This document shows positions 1-10,025 of a DNA stretch of 64,000 nt, in pieces. The stretch's first letter is position 1; every line of letters begins with the position of its first letter. The translations under genes and the position numbers were made by a program. The stretch comes from Aphidius gifuensis (lineage: Eukaryota > Arthropoda > Insecta > Hymenoptera > Braconidae), in the NCBI RefSeq assembly GCF_014905175.1, contig NC_057789.1, positions 24,238,555-24,302,554 on the forward strand, read 5' to 3'. A model generated the notes under the pieces. That model had not been told where the DNA came from, ran no database searches, and saw only the letters and a list, made by a program, of their open reading frames with translations.

Positions 1-2256
1 TTCAAAAACAATAGTCTGACAACAATATCCAAAGGTGTATTTAATGATCTTAAAAATCTCAGGATACTACATTTGGAATCGAACAAATTACAAAAATTCG
101 AGACAGGTTGTTTTGATGGTTTATCGCAGCTCATGTCGCTCCGTGTCGACAACAACAGTCTGACATTATTAGCCACAGGTGTATTTAATGATCTTGGAAA
201 TCTTTTGGAACTAAATTTAGATTCAAACAAACTGCAAAATCTTGAGTCAGGTTGCTTCAATGGTTTATCGCGACTTGAAAAGCTTGATATTAGAAACAAC
301 AGCTTGACAATATTATCCAAAGGTATATTTATTGGTCTTGAAAATCTTCAGCAACTATCTTTGCATTCAAACAAACTAGAAACTCTTGAGTCAGGTTGTT
401 GCGATGGTTTATCAAAAGTTAAGTGCCTCAATTTCAGCTACCAAAGTTTGACAACATTATCCAAAGGTGTATTCATTAGGCTTAAAAATCTTGAGACACT
501 AAATTTAAATTCAAACAAACTACAAATTCTTGAATCAGGTTGTTTCGATGGTTTATCAAATCTCAAATGGCTCAGTGTTGAACACAACAGTCTGACAATT
601 TTATCCAAAGGTGTATTTGATGGTCTTAAAAATCTTAAGCAACTACATTTAAAATTCAACAAACTAGAAAATCTTGAGTCAGGTTGTTTCAATGGTTTAT
701 CAAAAGTTGAGCGCCTCAATATCAGCAACAACAGCCTGACAACATTATCCAAAGGTATATTCGTTGGTCTTGAAAATCTTAGGACACTAGATTTAGAATT
801 AAACAAACTACCAAGTCTTGAGACAGGTTGTTTTGATGGTTTATCACATCTTGAATGGCTCGGTGTCGGAAACAATAGCCTGACAACACTATCTGAAGGT
901 GTATTTGATGGTCTTAAAAATCTTAACATACTAGATTTGGGATCAAACAAACTACAAAATCTTGAGTCAGGTTGTTTTAATGGTTTATCACATGTTCGAT
1001 GGGTTGGTGTTGGAAACAATAGTCTGACAACATTATCCAAAAGTGTATTTAATGATCTTAAGAATATTAGAATACTAGATTTAGAATCAAACAAACTACA
1101 AAAACTCGAGTCAGGTTGTTTCGATGGTTTATCACAACTTAAGTCCCTTAGTATACAAAACAACAGTCTGACAACATTATCCAAAGATATATTTAATGAT
1201 CTTGAAAATCTTAGGACACTAGATTTAGAATTAAACAAACTACAAAGACTTGAGACAGGTTGCTTCAATGGTTTATCACGACTTGAGGAGCTTAATATCG
1301 GCAAAGGCAGTTTGACAACATTATCCAAAGGTGTATTCAATAGTCTTGAAAATCTTGAGTCACTATATTTGGGTTCAAACAAACTACAAAATCTCGAGTC
1401 AGGTTGTTTCGATGGTCTAATAAAACTTGAAGGGCTTCACATCGACACCAACCATTTGACATCTTTATCAAAAGATATATTTAATGGTCTACAAAATCTA
1501 CGTCATCTATTCTTGAATTCAAATGAACTGAGTTACTTTGAGCCAGGTATTTTCGGTGATTTATTGAACCTTTATATGCTTGTTATCAGCGAAAACAATC
1601 TCACAACTTTATCGAAAGATATTTTTAGCAATTTGAAAAAGCTTTATTTTCTTCAATTAGGATCCAACAAACTAATAAATCTTGAGGCAGGTTGTTTCAA
1701 CGGTTTACCACAACTTACTTCACTTGACATGAGCAGTAACAATCTGACAACTTTATCGAAAGATATATTTTGTAGTTTAAAAAAGCTTCGTTATCTTCAT
1801 TTAAATTCGAACGAACTGTACAATCTTGAGTCAGTTTGCTTCAATGGTTTATCACAACTTAAGAAGCTTAATATCGGCAATAACAGTCTGACAACATTGT
1901 CCAACGGTGTATTTAATAGTCTTGAAAATCTGGAAAAACTATGTTTGGATTCAAACAAACTGCAAAATCTTGAGGGAGGTTGTTTCGTTGGTTTATCACA
2001 ACTTCAGAAACTTTATCTCAGCAGCAACAAACTGAAAACTTTATCAAAAGATATTTTTAATGGTTTATCAAGTCTCCGTATTCTAAATTTAAATTCGAAT
2101 GGACTACAAAACCTTGAGTGTGGTATTTTCAATGGTTTATCACAACTTGAAGAACTTGATATCACTGAAAATGAATTGACCAATTTATCAAAGGATATAT
2201 TTAATGGCCTCTCAGAATCTTTATCATCTCGATTACGTTCTGAATTAACTGAATAA
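1..2256 (+). CDS. LRR protein, family B (B0), 5' end outside window
   Basis: An open frame runs from base 1 to a TAA at 2254-2256, giving 751 visible residues, and it continues off the left edge. The whole visible part is a solenoid of 24-residue typical LRRs (LxxLxLxxNxLxxLxxGxFxxL). They alternate in pairs, one repeat with L-E-S-G-C-F and the next with L-S-K-G-V-F, so the true unit is about 48 residues or 144 bp. It ends in a short non-LRR tail rich in Ser/Arg/Glu after the last repeat, without a Cys cap or membrane segment. The same tail is found in B1 but not in B2 or B3. An AATAAA hexamer lies at 2263-2268, seven bases after the stop. Function is probably protein binding, but the partner is unknown. 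The long antisense open frame inside it is a shadow of the repeat composition. Confidence 0.88.
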   Translation, partial: FKNNSLTTISKGVFNDLKNLRILHLESNKLQKFETGCFDGLSQLMSLRVDNNSLTLLATGVFNDLGNLLELNLDSNKLQNLESGCFNGLSRLEKLDIRNNSLTILSKGIFIGLENLQQLSLHSNKLETLESGCCDGLSKVKCLNFSYQSLTTLSKGVFIRLKNLETLNLNSNKLQILESGCFDGLSNLKWLSVEHNSLTILSKGVFDGLKNLKQLHLKFNKLENLESGCFNGLSKVERLNISNNSLTTLSKGIFVGLENLRTLDLELNKLPSLETGCFDGLSHLEWLGVGNNSLTTLSEGVFDGLKNLNILDLGSNKLQNLESGCFNGLSHVRWVGVGNNSLTTLSKSVFNDLKNIRILDLESNKLQKLESGCFDGLSQLKSLSIQNNSLTTLSKDIFNDLENLRTLDLELNKLQRLETGCFNGLSRLEELNIGKGSLTTLSKGVFNSLENLESLYLGSNKLQNLESGCFDGLIKLEGLHIDTNHLTSLSKDIFNGLQNLRHLFLNSNELSYFEPGIFGDLLNLYMLVISENNLTTLSKDIFSNLKKLYFLQLGSNKLINLEAGCFNGLPQLTSLDMSSNNLTTLSKDIFCSLKKLRYLHLNSNELYNLESVCFNGLSQLKKLNIGNNSLTTLSNGVFNSLENLEKLCLDSNKLQNLEGGCFVGLSQLQKLYLSSNKLKTLSKDIFNGLSSLRILNLNSNGLQNLECGIFNGLSQLEELDITENELTNLSKDIFNGLSESLSSRLRSELTE

Positions 2257-2511
2257 TTTTGAAATAAAAGTATCCATATTAACTGTAACTAATGGTGTTC
2301 AATTATATTACCTCAATTTAAATTAATTTCTATCTATATGTATGTATTATTAATTAATTGATATTTAATTTGTATTCATACGTTTTTGTTTATTATACAT
2401 TTTGTATAGTGTTATATGAAAAACTGAATTTGTTGAAGACCCTACCAGTTTTGTTTAACCAGTTGGGTTTTTAACTAAATAAGACTCAAGACTATGAATA
2501 GCTAGTTTGTT

Positions 2512-2935
2512 ATGGCAATATTTTTATTTAAATGTATTTAAATCACAAAATATAAAACATTTGACATAACAAAAATATGCAGAAAAAGTAGTTGACATTT
2601 CAATAATAAACGTTAGTACATGAAGCAATTATTATAAATGGCATTTCCTGATTCTATTCCTCAATGAATTCCTTAATTATTATTATTTTTTTTACCTGTA
2701 ATAATTATTAGTAATAATTTATTACAAGTTTGTATTAATTTTACTAGGAAGATTTTGCCAAACTTGTATACACTCAGGAAAAAAAAAAAATAATAATTAA
2801 GGAATTCATTGAGGAATAGGATCAGGAAATGCCATTTATAATAAACCTTCATAAACCAATGTCAACTTACTGTTATGTCAAATGTTTCATATTTTGTGAT
2901 TTGAAAACATTTAAATAAAAATATTGCCATAATGA
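2512..2935. repeat. Long imperfect inverted repeat in B0 3' flank
   Basis: The left arm (about 2512-2690) reads atggcaatatttttattt... then aatggcatttcctgattc. The right arm (about 2788-2935) is its reverse complement, with aggaaatgccattt at about 2821-2835 and aatattgccat near 2923-2933. The two arms enclose about 100 bp. It looks like a foldback element or a local inverted duplication of the B0 3' flank. The left arm alone recurs as a direct copy at about 4410-4680, so the right arm arose after or apart from that duplication. No coding capacity was seen here. Confidence 0.8.
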
Positions 2936-3341
2936 AAAATAATAATAATTTATTACTAATAATATAACAATAAATTGTATTATCATTTAAAATTTATAAT
3001 GACAGTGTCAGTATTTATTCATTAGTGAAAATTATATAGCTTGTTTATGGCAATGTTTTTTAAGATACAGGATTGAACATCAAGTTTTTTAACATCAAAC
3101 AAGTTTTTCATAGTAAATTACAAAATCAAGCAAAGACAGTAGTTGAATCTTAAATGATACCATATGACAAGAAACGTTGAAATACTTGGAAAGTATTTTT
3201 TTTTTCGATTACAAACCACTATGTTAATAAATAAATATAAATAATAAAAATAACAAATATATTCATGAAAGCAAGGTTTATTTTTTATAATATCATATTT
3301 TAATATTAGGTTATTGAAAAATTCAAATACAAATAATTCAG

Positions 3342-3745
3342 TTAGTAAGATTTCAATACGTTGAATATTGTTGGTGAAAGAAATGTTAAATTATTATTAC
3401 TGATATCTAAATATCTGACATTGCACAAATGATTGAAACTACTAGGCTTAAGATATGTCAGTATATTTGGCTTTGAAATCAAACGAGTTGGTGATTCCAG
3501 ATCACTGAATATTTCTTGTGGAAGATTTGTTAAATTTCTGTTAGCCATATTAATTTCCTCGGTATCAGAATCGTCACACACACTTTTTGTGTAAAAGGCA
3601 GAACTTGAATTACAAAAATATTTAAAAAATTTTGATGCTGAAACATTTAATAATAACAATATAAAATTTAATAAAAAAAAATATTTTTTTTTTTCGATAA
3701 TCTATTGAGATTAAAAATTTAACTTACTTCCGTTTCTAGTCATCT
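3342..3745 (-). pseudogene. Truncated family A gene (A0)
   Basis: On the minus strand the sequence has a family A LRR-exon start, with acceptor gtttcag and exon from 3637 down. It encodes a Y-F-C-N...C N-cap followed by only about three LRRs, then a stop at 3342. A remnant of the preceding linker exon with a good donor (GTAAGT) lies just upstream, from 3727 to about 3745. No signal-peptide exon and no C-terminal module are present, and one LRR has lost its consensus (S-P-T-R-L). I read this as a decayed copy left in the B0/B1 interval, matching the A gene that sits in each later B/A pair. A short expressed product cannot be excluded. Confidence 0.75.
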
Positions 3746-4059
3746 CGACTTTTTGACACACGACAATTCTTGACGCACAATTTATATTTTTTATCATCCT
3801 ATTTTATTTATATTTTTTAATAAACATTTAGACAATAAAGAGTTGATATTTATTACTGCACCGAAATAATTGTCAATTGTATTTTTAAATAAAATCTCAT
3901 TGTCACAATATTAAAATATATAAAATACATTAATTATAATAAATCAATTAGCTCACTAATTGAATTTTGGAAGTAAAAATATTTAACCAGTAATAAAAGA
4001 AAAAAATATTATTATTTGTTGGAGCGAAAAAAAAAGTGAATTTTATAGACAATTTATTT

Positions 4060-4690
4060 AATTGATATTACTGAAAATGAATAAACCAATTTATCAAACG
4101 ATATATTTAATGGTTTCTTAGAATCTTTGTTATCTCGATTACGATCTGAATCAACTGAATAATTTTGAAATACAAGTATTTATATTTACTATAGCTATTG
4201 GTGCTTAATTATATTACCTTAATTTAAATTAATCTCTATCTACATATTAAATATTATTATAATTAATTGATATTTAATTTGGACTCATACATTTTTGTTT
4301 ATCATATGTATAGTATATCTGAAAAACTGAATTCGTTGAAGACCCTACCAGTTTTGTTTAACCAGTTGGGTTTTTAACTAAATAAGACTCAAGACTATGA
4401 ATAGCTAGTTTGTTATGGCATTATTTTTATTTAAATGTATTTAAATCACAAAATATAAAACATTTGACATAACAAAAATATGCAGAAAAAGTAGTTGACA
4501 TTTCAATAATAAACGTTAGTACTTAAAGCAATTATTATAAATGGCATTTCCTGATTCTATTCCTCAATGAATTCCTTAATTATTATTATTTTTTTTTCCT
4601 GTAATAATTATTAGTAATAATTTATTACAAGTTTGTATTAATTTTACTAGGAAGATTTTGCCAAACTTGTATACACTCAGGAAAAATAAT
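4060..4690 (+). pseudogene. Duplicated 3' end of a family B gene with its flank
   Basis: Bases 4060-4162 match the last 33 codons of B0 up to the TAA, but with an in-frame stop (gaataaacc where B0 has gaattgacc). The following 520 bp repeat the B0 3' flank almost base for base, including gttgaagaccctacc and the left arm of the inverted repeat at 2512. Upstream the match stops abruptly at a stretch (about 4015-4060, ttgttggagcgaaaaa) that also occurs near 13785, 23825 and 25085 in family A 5' flanks. So this is a recombination junction between an A flank and a B tail. Confidence 0.85.
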
Positions 4691-5170
4691 ATTAATATGT
4701 ATGTAAACATACCAAATGTATAAGGGTGCGAACTCAGACAAAGTAAAATTTGTTGTAAAACATTAGCGTAATGGCATCATATGCAAAAATAACAAAATTA
4801 TAACTAAATTAACTAAATTATACTAAATTTATAAATTTATGCAAATCCGTCTCTCCGTGATGAGAAGACGCGCCATACTTGTTCTAAAATCGTTTGCAAT
4901 AAATTTAGTGGTGAATTTTACAAGCCATTAGCCGCCATTTTAAAGCAAATTTTAGCTTGCCAACTGGACTATGAAGTATTGCTTTTTAAATAGAGAGCGT
5001 ATACGCTGACGTCAGTGTGAATGGCCTTAAATTAAGGCCCTATTAATACAAGCTTTGCATTTGTTTACAATTTACATTGCTTGACAGTTTTCACTCAAGA
5101 CGGCCTTTGAGTGCTTATACCAAACTGTCAAATAATTGAAGACGCACACGTGGTTTTTAATAAAAGTTTT
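4691..5170. other. Intergenic, somewhat GC-richer, no gene recognised
   Basis: This stretch lies between the B0-tail copy and the B1 promoter. It has more G+C than its surroundings (for example gagaagacgcgccatac at about 4860 and a ggccttaaattaaggcc palindrome at about 5022-5038). No open frame or known element was recognised. It is probably an inserted non-LRR sequence. Confidence 0.4.
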
Positions 5171-5171
5171 A

Positions 5172-5200
5172 TCACCTGTTGCAATCCAATAAAATTATTT
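5172..5200 (+). promoter_or_regulatory. Shared promoter element of B1
   Basis: TCACCTGTTGCAATCC followed by AATAAAATTATTT. The same block precedes B2 and B3 in this orientation and A1 and A2 in the opposite orientation, so it is likely a core or proximal promoter element. The first non-coding B1 exon ends at 5337 (gag|GTAAGT), about 140 bases downstream. Confidence 0.6.
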
Positions 5201-5782
5201 CCACATGGTTTCAAAGAGTGTATGTTATTAACGAAGTCTTGACGGGACTCACCTGTCACTTTTACGTTAAAGTAATCTATAGGTTATAATCACGTAAATA
5301 GCTGGTTAAATTATTTTGGCTATTTTCCATTACTGAGGTAAGTGAAAAATCATTCAATAAGTACTTTTAATTTTCAATTTGTACTTATAAATTTTTAATT
5401 ACATCAATAGTATATTTGTAAATTAAAATGAAAATTTAAATAATGTAGGTATATTGTTTACATTCTTGTAAATCTATAAAAAATATATTTTTCATGTTCA
5501 CCATATTTTAGTATAAAAAAAAATATTGTTATTCATGTTACTAATAGTTGACAAGATTGCACGATTGTTTTGTCAATCGATTAGACACAATAAGCCTTAT
5601 CAATCGTGAGAAGGAAAAAACAAAAATAAAATTATACATATATTTTTTAAACATAATGATATATTATTTTATCTTTGAAGACTAATTTTAATAAAAAAAA
5701 AAAAAAAAAAACATGATCATAGATCAATTTGTTATCAGCTAACAGAAACAATAATTATGATTAATTTTTTTTTTGTTTTCAG

Positions 5783-5934
5783 ATTTTCAAATATCGTCAT
5801 ATTCTGTCACCACCACATCATATGCATCAACAAGTCTCTATTAAACATTAAAGAGTATTTTTACTATCAGAGCTGAACAAGTTGATTATTATTAAGACAT
5901 TGATATCTATATTGACATATTGACATAATTTCAA
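5783..5934 (+). other. Non-coding 5' exon of B1
   Basis: It is bounded by a tttttgttttcag acceptor and a tcaa|GTGAGT donor. The sequence (attttcaaatatcgtcatatt...atcagagctgaac) is conserved at 15151-15273 before B2 and at 26563 onward before B3. The frame leading into the B1 ATG contains a stop and no ATG, so this exon is untranslated. An earlier exon ends at 5337. Confidence 0.65.
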
Positions 5935-6117
5935 GTGAGTAGATGTATTTATAATTTATTTGAAATAACATTAAAATCACAAATTAGCACTGACATTACA
6001 CGTATGACTTTGACAATCAGCTTATTGTTTATATTTACTTATTCAGTATAATTTAGTGTTATTAAATCTCAAATATAAAATTTTCAAATATTTATTTATG
6101 TTAATTATGTTTCAGTT

Positions 6118-8799
6118 ATGGATACAAATATTTCAACTTCAAGTATTAAAAGTCATAGTAAATACTTTTGTAACAAAGAGTCACCTTATTATGATCGGAA
6201 AACATGTGAGTTGCTGAGTAATAATGCTGAAAAATATAATATGAGCATTTTTGTGAGAGACTTAACTGTTCTTCCAAGTGATTTATTCGATGGACTCGAG
6301 AATCTTCAACTTAAGGAATTATATATCAACTGGAATAAGATGACAACACTGCCAAAAGATATCTTTAAACCTCTTGATGATCTTCGTACGTTACAAATAA
6401 TGTTCACTGAACTGAAATATCTAGAGTCAAGTATTTTCTATGATTTATTGCAACTTGAAGAACTTAATCTCAATAACAACAAACTGACAGCATTATCAAA
6501 AGATATATTCAATGGTCTACAAGATCTACGTGTCCTACGTTTAAATTCAAACCAACTAAGTTACCTTGAGCCAGGTATTTTTGATGATTTATTAAGCCTA
6601 AATAGTCTTTATATCAATCAAAACAATCTCACATTTTTATCAAAAGATATATTTAGTAGTTTAAAACAGCTTTGCAGTCTTGATTTAGGCTCGAACAAAC
6701 TACAAAATCTCGAGTCAGGTTGTTTCGATGGTTTATCAAAACTTGAGCGGCTTTATATCAAAAACAACAGTCTGACAACATTAGCCAAAGATATATTTAA
6801 AGATCTTAAAAATGTTAAGGAACTAAATTTAAATTCAAACAATCTACACAATCTTGAGGTAGGTTGCTTCAATGGTTTATCACGACTTGAGAAGCTCTAT
6901 ATTAAGAAAAATAGTTTGACAACATTATCCAAAAATGTATTTATTGGTCTTGAAAATCTTGAGACACTAGATTTGGAATCAAACAAACTACAAAATCTCG
7001 AGTCAGGTTGTTTCAATGGTTTATCAAAAGTTGAGCAACTTGATATCAGCAACCACAGCCTGACAACATTATCCAAAGGTGTATTCGTTGGTCTTGAAAA
7101 TCTTAGGAGACTAGATTTGGAATCAAACAAATTACAAAATCTCAAGTCAGGTTGTTTCGATGGTTTATCACAACTTGAGCTGCTTGATATCAGCGACAAC
7201 AATCTGACAACACTATCCAAAGGTATATTTAGTGGTCTTGAAAATCTTGAGACACTAGATTTGGAATCAAACAAACTACAAAATCTCGAGTCAGGTTGTT
7301 TCGTAGGTTTATCACATCTTGAATGGCTCAGTATCAAATATAACAGTCTGACAACATTATCTAAGGGTGTATTTAATGGTCTTGAAAATCTTGGGAAACT
7401 ATTCTTCTATTCAAACAAACTACAAAATCTCGAGTCAGGTTGTTTCGATGGTTTATCACAACTTGAGCTGCTTGATATCAGCGACAACAATCTGACAACA
7501 TTATCCAAAGGTATATTTAGTGGTCTTGAAAATCTTGGGAAACTATTCTTCCATTCAAACAAACTACAAAATTTCGAGTCAGGTTGTTTCGATGGTTTAT
7601 CACAACTTGAGCTGCTTTTTATCAGCGACAACAATCTGACAACATTATCCAAAGGTATATTTAGTGGTCTTGAAAATCTTGGGAAACTATTCTTCCATTC
7701 AAACAAACTACAAAATCTCGAGTCAGGTTGTTTCGTAGGTTTATCACATCTTGAATGGCTCAGTATCAAATATAACAGTCTGACAACATTATCTAAGGGT
7801 GTATTTAATGGTCTTGAAAATCTTAAGACACTAGAATTGATATCAAACGACCTACAAATTCTCGAGTCAGGTTGTTTCGATGGTTTATCAAATCTTAGGT
7901 GGCTCAGTGTCGAAAACAACAACAATCTGCACAATCTTGAATCAGGTTGTTTCGATGGTTTACCACGACTTGAGGAGCTTCATATCAGCAACAACAGTCT
8001 GACAACATTAGCCAAAGATATATTTAATGGTCTTAAAAATGTTGAGGAACTATATTTGAATTCAAATAAACTCCAAAATCTCGAGTCAGGTTGTTTCGAT
8101 GGCCTAACAAAACTTGATACTCTTAGTATCAGCGAAAACAATCTCACAACTTTATCAAGTGATATATTTGGGAGTTTAAAAGAGCTTCGTCATCTTGACT
8201 TAGATTCCAACAAACTAATAAATCTTGAGGCAGGTTGTTTCAACGGTTTATCGCAACTTATTTCGCTCGACATGAGCAGCAACAGTTTGACAACTTTATC
8301 GAAAGATATATTTTGTAATTTAGAAAATCTTCGTCGTCTCTATTTACATTTAAACAAACTGCACAATTTCGAGTCAGCTTGCTTCAATGGTTTATTACGA
8401 CTTGAGGAGCTTAATATTGGCAATAACAGTCTGACAACATTGTCCAACGGTGTATTCAATAGTCTTGGAAATCTGCAAATACTACATTTGGATTCAAACA
8501 AACTGCAAAATCTTGAGGCAGGTTGTTTCGTTGGTTTATCACAACTTCAGAAACTTTATCTCAGCAGCAACAAACTGAAAACTTTATCAAAAAATATTTT
8601 TAATGGTTTACATAGTCTCCGTATTCTAAATTTAAATTCGAATGGACTACAAATCCTTAAGTTTGGTATTTTCAATGGTTTATCACAACTTGAAGAACTT
8701 GATATCACTAAAAATGAATTGACCAATTTATCAAAGGGTATTTTTAATGGTCTCTCAAAATCTTTATCATCTCGATTACGTTATCAATTAACTAAATAA
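6118..8799 (+). CDS. LRR protein, family B (B1), 893 aa
   Basis: A single coding exon starts at the ATG two bases after the acceptor gtttcag (AG at 6114-6115). Residues 1-60 contain the N-cap (K-Y-F-C-N...Y-Y...C-E-L), homologous to the cap of family A, but no signal peptide or membrane segment precedes it. About 34 typical 24-residue LRRs follow, paired into 48-residue units with a Cys in most second repeats (E-S-G-C-F). The C-terminal Ser/Arg tail is shared with B0. The units between 7290 and 7860 are almost identical to each other, indicating recent unit duplication or homogenisation. Near 7910 (E-N-N-N-N-L-H-N) one 24-residue half-unit is missing. It is probably a cytosolic or unconventionally exported binding protein; the ligand is unknown. 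Confidence 0.9.
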   Translation: MDTNISTSSIKSHSKYFCNKESPYYDRKTCELLSNNAEKYNMSIFVRDLTVLPSDLFDGLENLQLKELYINWNKMTTLPKDIFKPLDDLRTLQIMFTELKYLESSIFYDLLQLEELNLNNNKLTALSKDIFNGLQDLRVLRLNSNQLSYLEPGIFDDLLSLNSLYINQNNLTFLSKDIFSSLKQLCSLDLGSNKLQNLESGCFDGLSKLERLYIKNNSLTTLAKDIFKDLKNVKELNLNSNNLHNLEVGCFNGLSRLEKLYIKKNSLTTLSKNVFIGLENLETLDLESNKLQNLESGCFNGLSKVEQLDISNHSLTTLSKGVFVGLENLRRLDLESNKLQNLKSGCFDGLSQLELLDISDNNLTTLSKGIFSGLENLETLDLESNKLQNLESGCFVGLSHLEWLSIKYNSLTTLSKGVFNGLENLGKLFFYSNKLQNLESGCFDGLSQLELLDISDNNLTTLSKGIFSGLENLGKLFFHSNKLQNFESGCFDGLSQLELLFISDNNLTTLSKGIFSGLENLGKLFFHSNKLQNLESGCFVGLSHLEWLSIKYNSLTTLSKGVFNGLENLKTLELISNDLQILESGCFDGLSNLRWLSVENNNNLHNLESGCFDGLPRLEELHISNNSLTTLAKDIFNGLKNVEELYLNSNKLQNLESGCFDGLTKLDTLSISENNLTTLSSDIFGSLKELRHLDLDSNKLINLEAGCFNGLSQLISLDMSSNSLTTLSKDIFCNLENLRRLYLHLNKLHNFESACFNGLLRLEELNIGNNSLTTLSNGVFNSLGNLQILHLDSNKLQNLEAGCFVGLSQLQKLYLSSNKLKTLSKNIFNGLHSLRILNLNSNGLQILKFGIFNGLSQLEELDITKNELTNLSKGIFNGLSKSLSSRLRYQLTK

Positions 8800-9640
8800 T
8801 TTTGAAATACAAATATTCATATTAAGTATAACTAATGGTTTGTAATTAATATTGAATTCGTACTTATACTTTTTTGTTTATTATGTATTGTATACCTGAA
8901 AAACTAGATCTGTTGAAGACCCTACTAGTGATTAAATAAATAAATGAATAAGTAAATAAATTGAATAAACAAAAAATAATAATGGAATAAGTATAGAGCC
9001 TGAAGACTATAAATAGCTAGTTTATTATAGCAAAATTTTCATTTATATATGCTATTCAAATCACAAAATAAAACATAATTTTTAAAATGTTTATTTATTT
9101 TATTTTTTCATACAAATGATGAGTTATGATATTACAAAAATATGCAGAAAAAGTAGTTAAATCTTTATCATTTATTACAATAAACGTTATCGTATTATGC
9201 ATTCATTGAAAACGGCATTTTTTTAGTCAGATATTTTTTGTTTGGAATTTCTTTCAAGTTTAACAAAATCTTTTTAATGAAATTGATAAAAACTTTTAAT
9301 AACATAACAATCATCAATTAAAATTTACAATAATAGTGTCAGTATTCATTAATTACTGAAAATTATATAGTTTATTATGGCATAGTTTTTTTATTTAAAT
9401 GTTTTTTAAAATTTACAGAATTGAACATTATTTTTTTTTATTATAACAGTGTAACTTCAATACTGCAATTAGAGTTAAAGGAGATTGTAATTATATATTC
9501 AACAATATCATGACAAGAAACGTTGGATTGGAAAATGCTACAGCATAAATTTTATTTAAATATTTTTTAAATGACAAAGATGAATATAATTTTATTTAAA
9601 GTACAAAAATATTCAAAGGCAGTAATTGAATTAGTAATAA
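8800..9640. other. B1 3' flank, no gene seen
   Basis: It contains the B-type 3' flank motif (gttgaagaccctact at about 8911), repeated aaataaat poly(A) signals from about 8932, and AT-rich sequence resembling the flanks after B0. No open frame or RNA gene was recognised. Confidence 0.5.
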
Positions 9641-9649
9641 CTTACAAGT

Positions 9650-10025
9650 AAAGGGCACTGTTTATTATTAATAATATTATACAGAACTAGTTTATTGGAG
9701 GTTTGTTGATTCATATTTTTATTTGAAATTAATTCTTTGTCATCTTCCATTAGATTAAATTTATTATGTTCAATATTGAGTAAATGAAGCTGCGTAAAGG
9801 TGTAAAAACTTCAGGCTTTAATGGGATTAAGATTGTTTGATTGTAAACATAAAAATTACAGATTTTTATTTTATCAAAGAAAATATATAAATTGAAAGAT
9901 CTGTCAAATTATTATTATGAATATCTAAAATTTCAAGATTGATCAAGTCATTGAAGATATTAGATTGAAAACTTATCAGTGTATTGGATCCCAAATACAT
10001 CAAAAATCGATTTCCAATCCATCGG
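9650..10025 (-). pseudogene. Decayed C-terminal module of A1
   Basis: Downstream of the A1 stop, the minus strand still shows in other frames the family A C-terminal module (L-D-I-H-N-N-N-L-T-D-L, a remnant of N-L-N-E-L-K-P-E-V-F, and the Y-N-I-I end). It carries several frameshifts and stops. The first lesion is at about 10020-10025: shifting frame there restores N-R-F-L-M-Y-L-G-S-N and the next LRR. So A1 has lost the usual end of the family. Confidence 0.8.

Noticed and set aside
438..1382. Long antisense open frame inside B0 (314 codons), and similar ones opposite most LRR exons
   Set aside because: The opposite frames of LRR codons here happen to lack stops and translate to the same Ser/Lys/Arg/Leu-rich pattern every 48 residues. 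They carry no start context, splice sites or independent conservation beyond the sense repeat.
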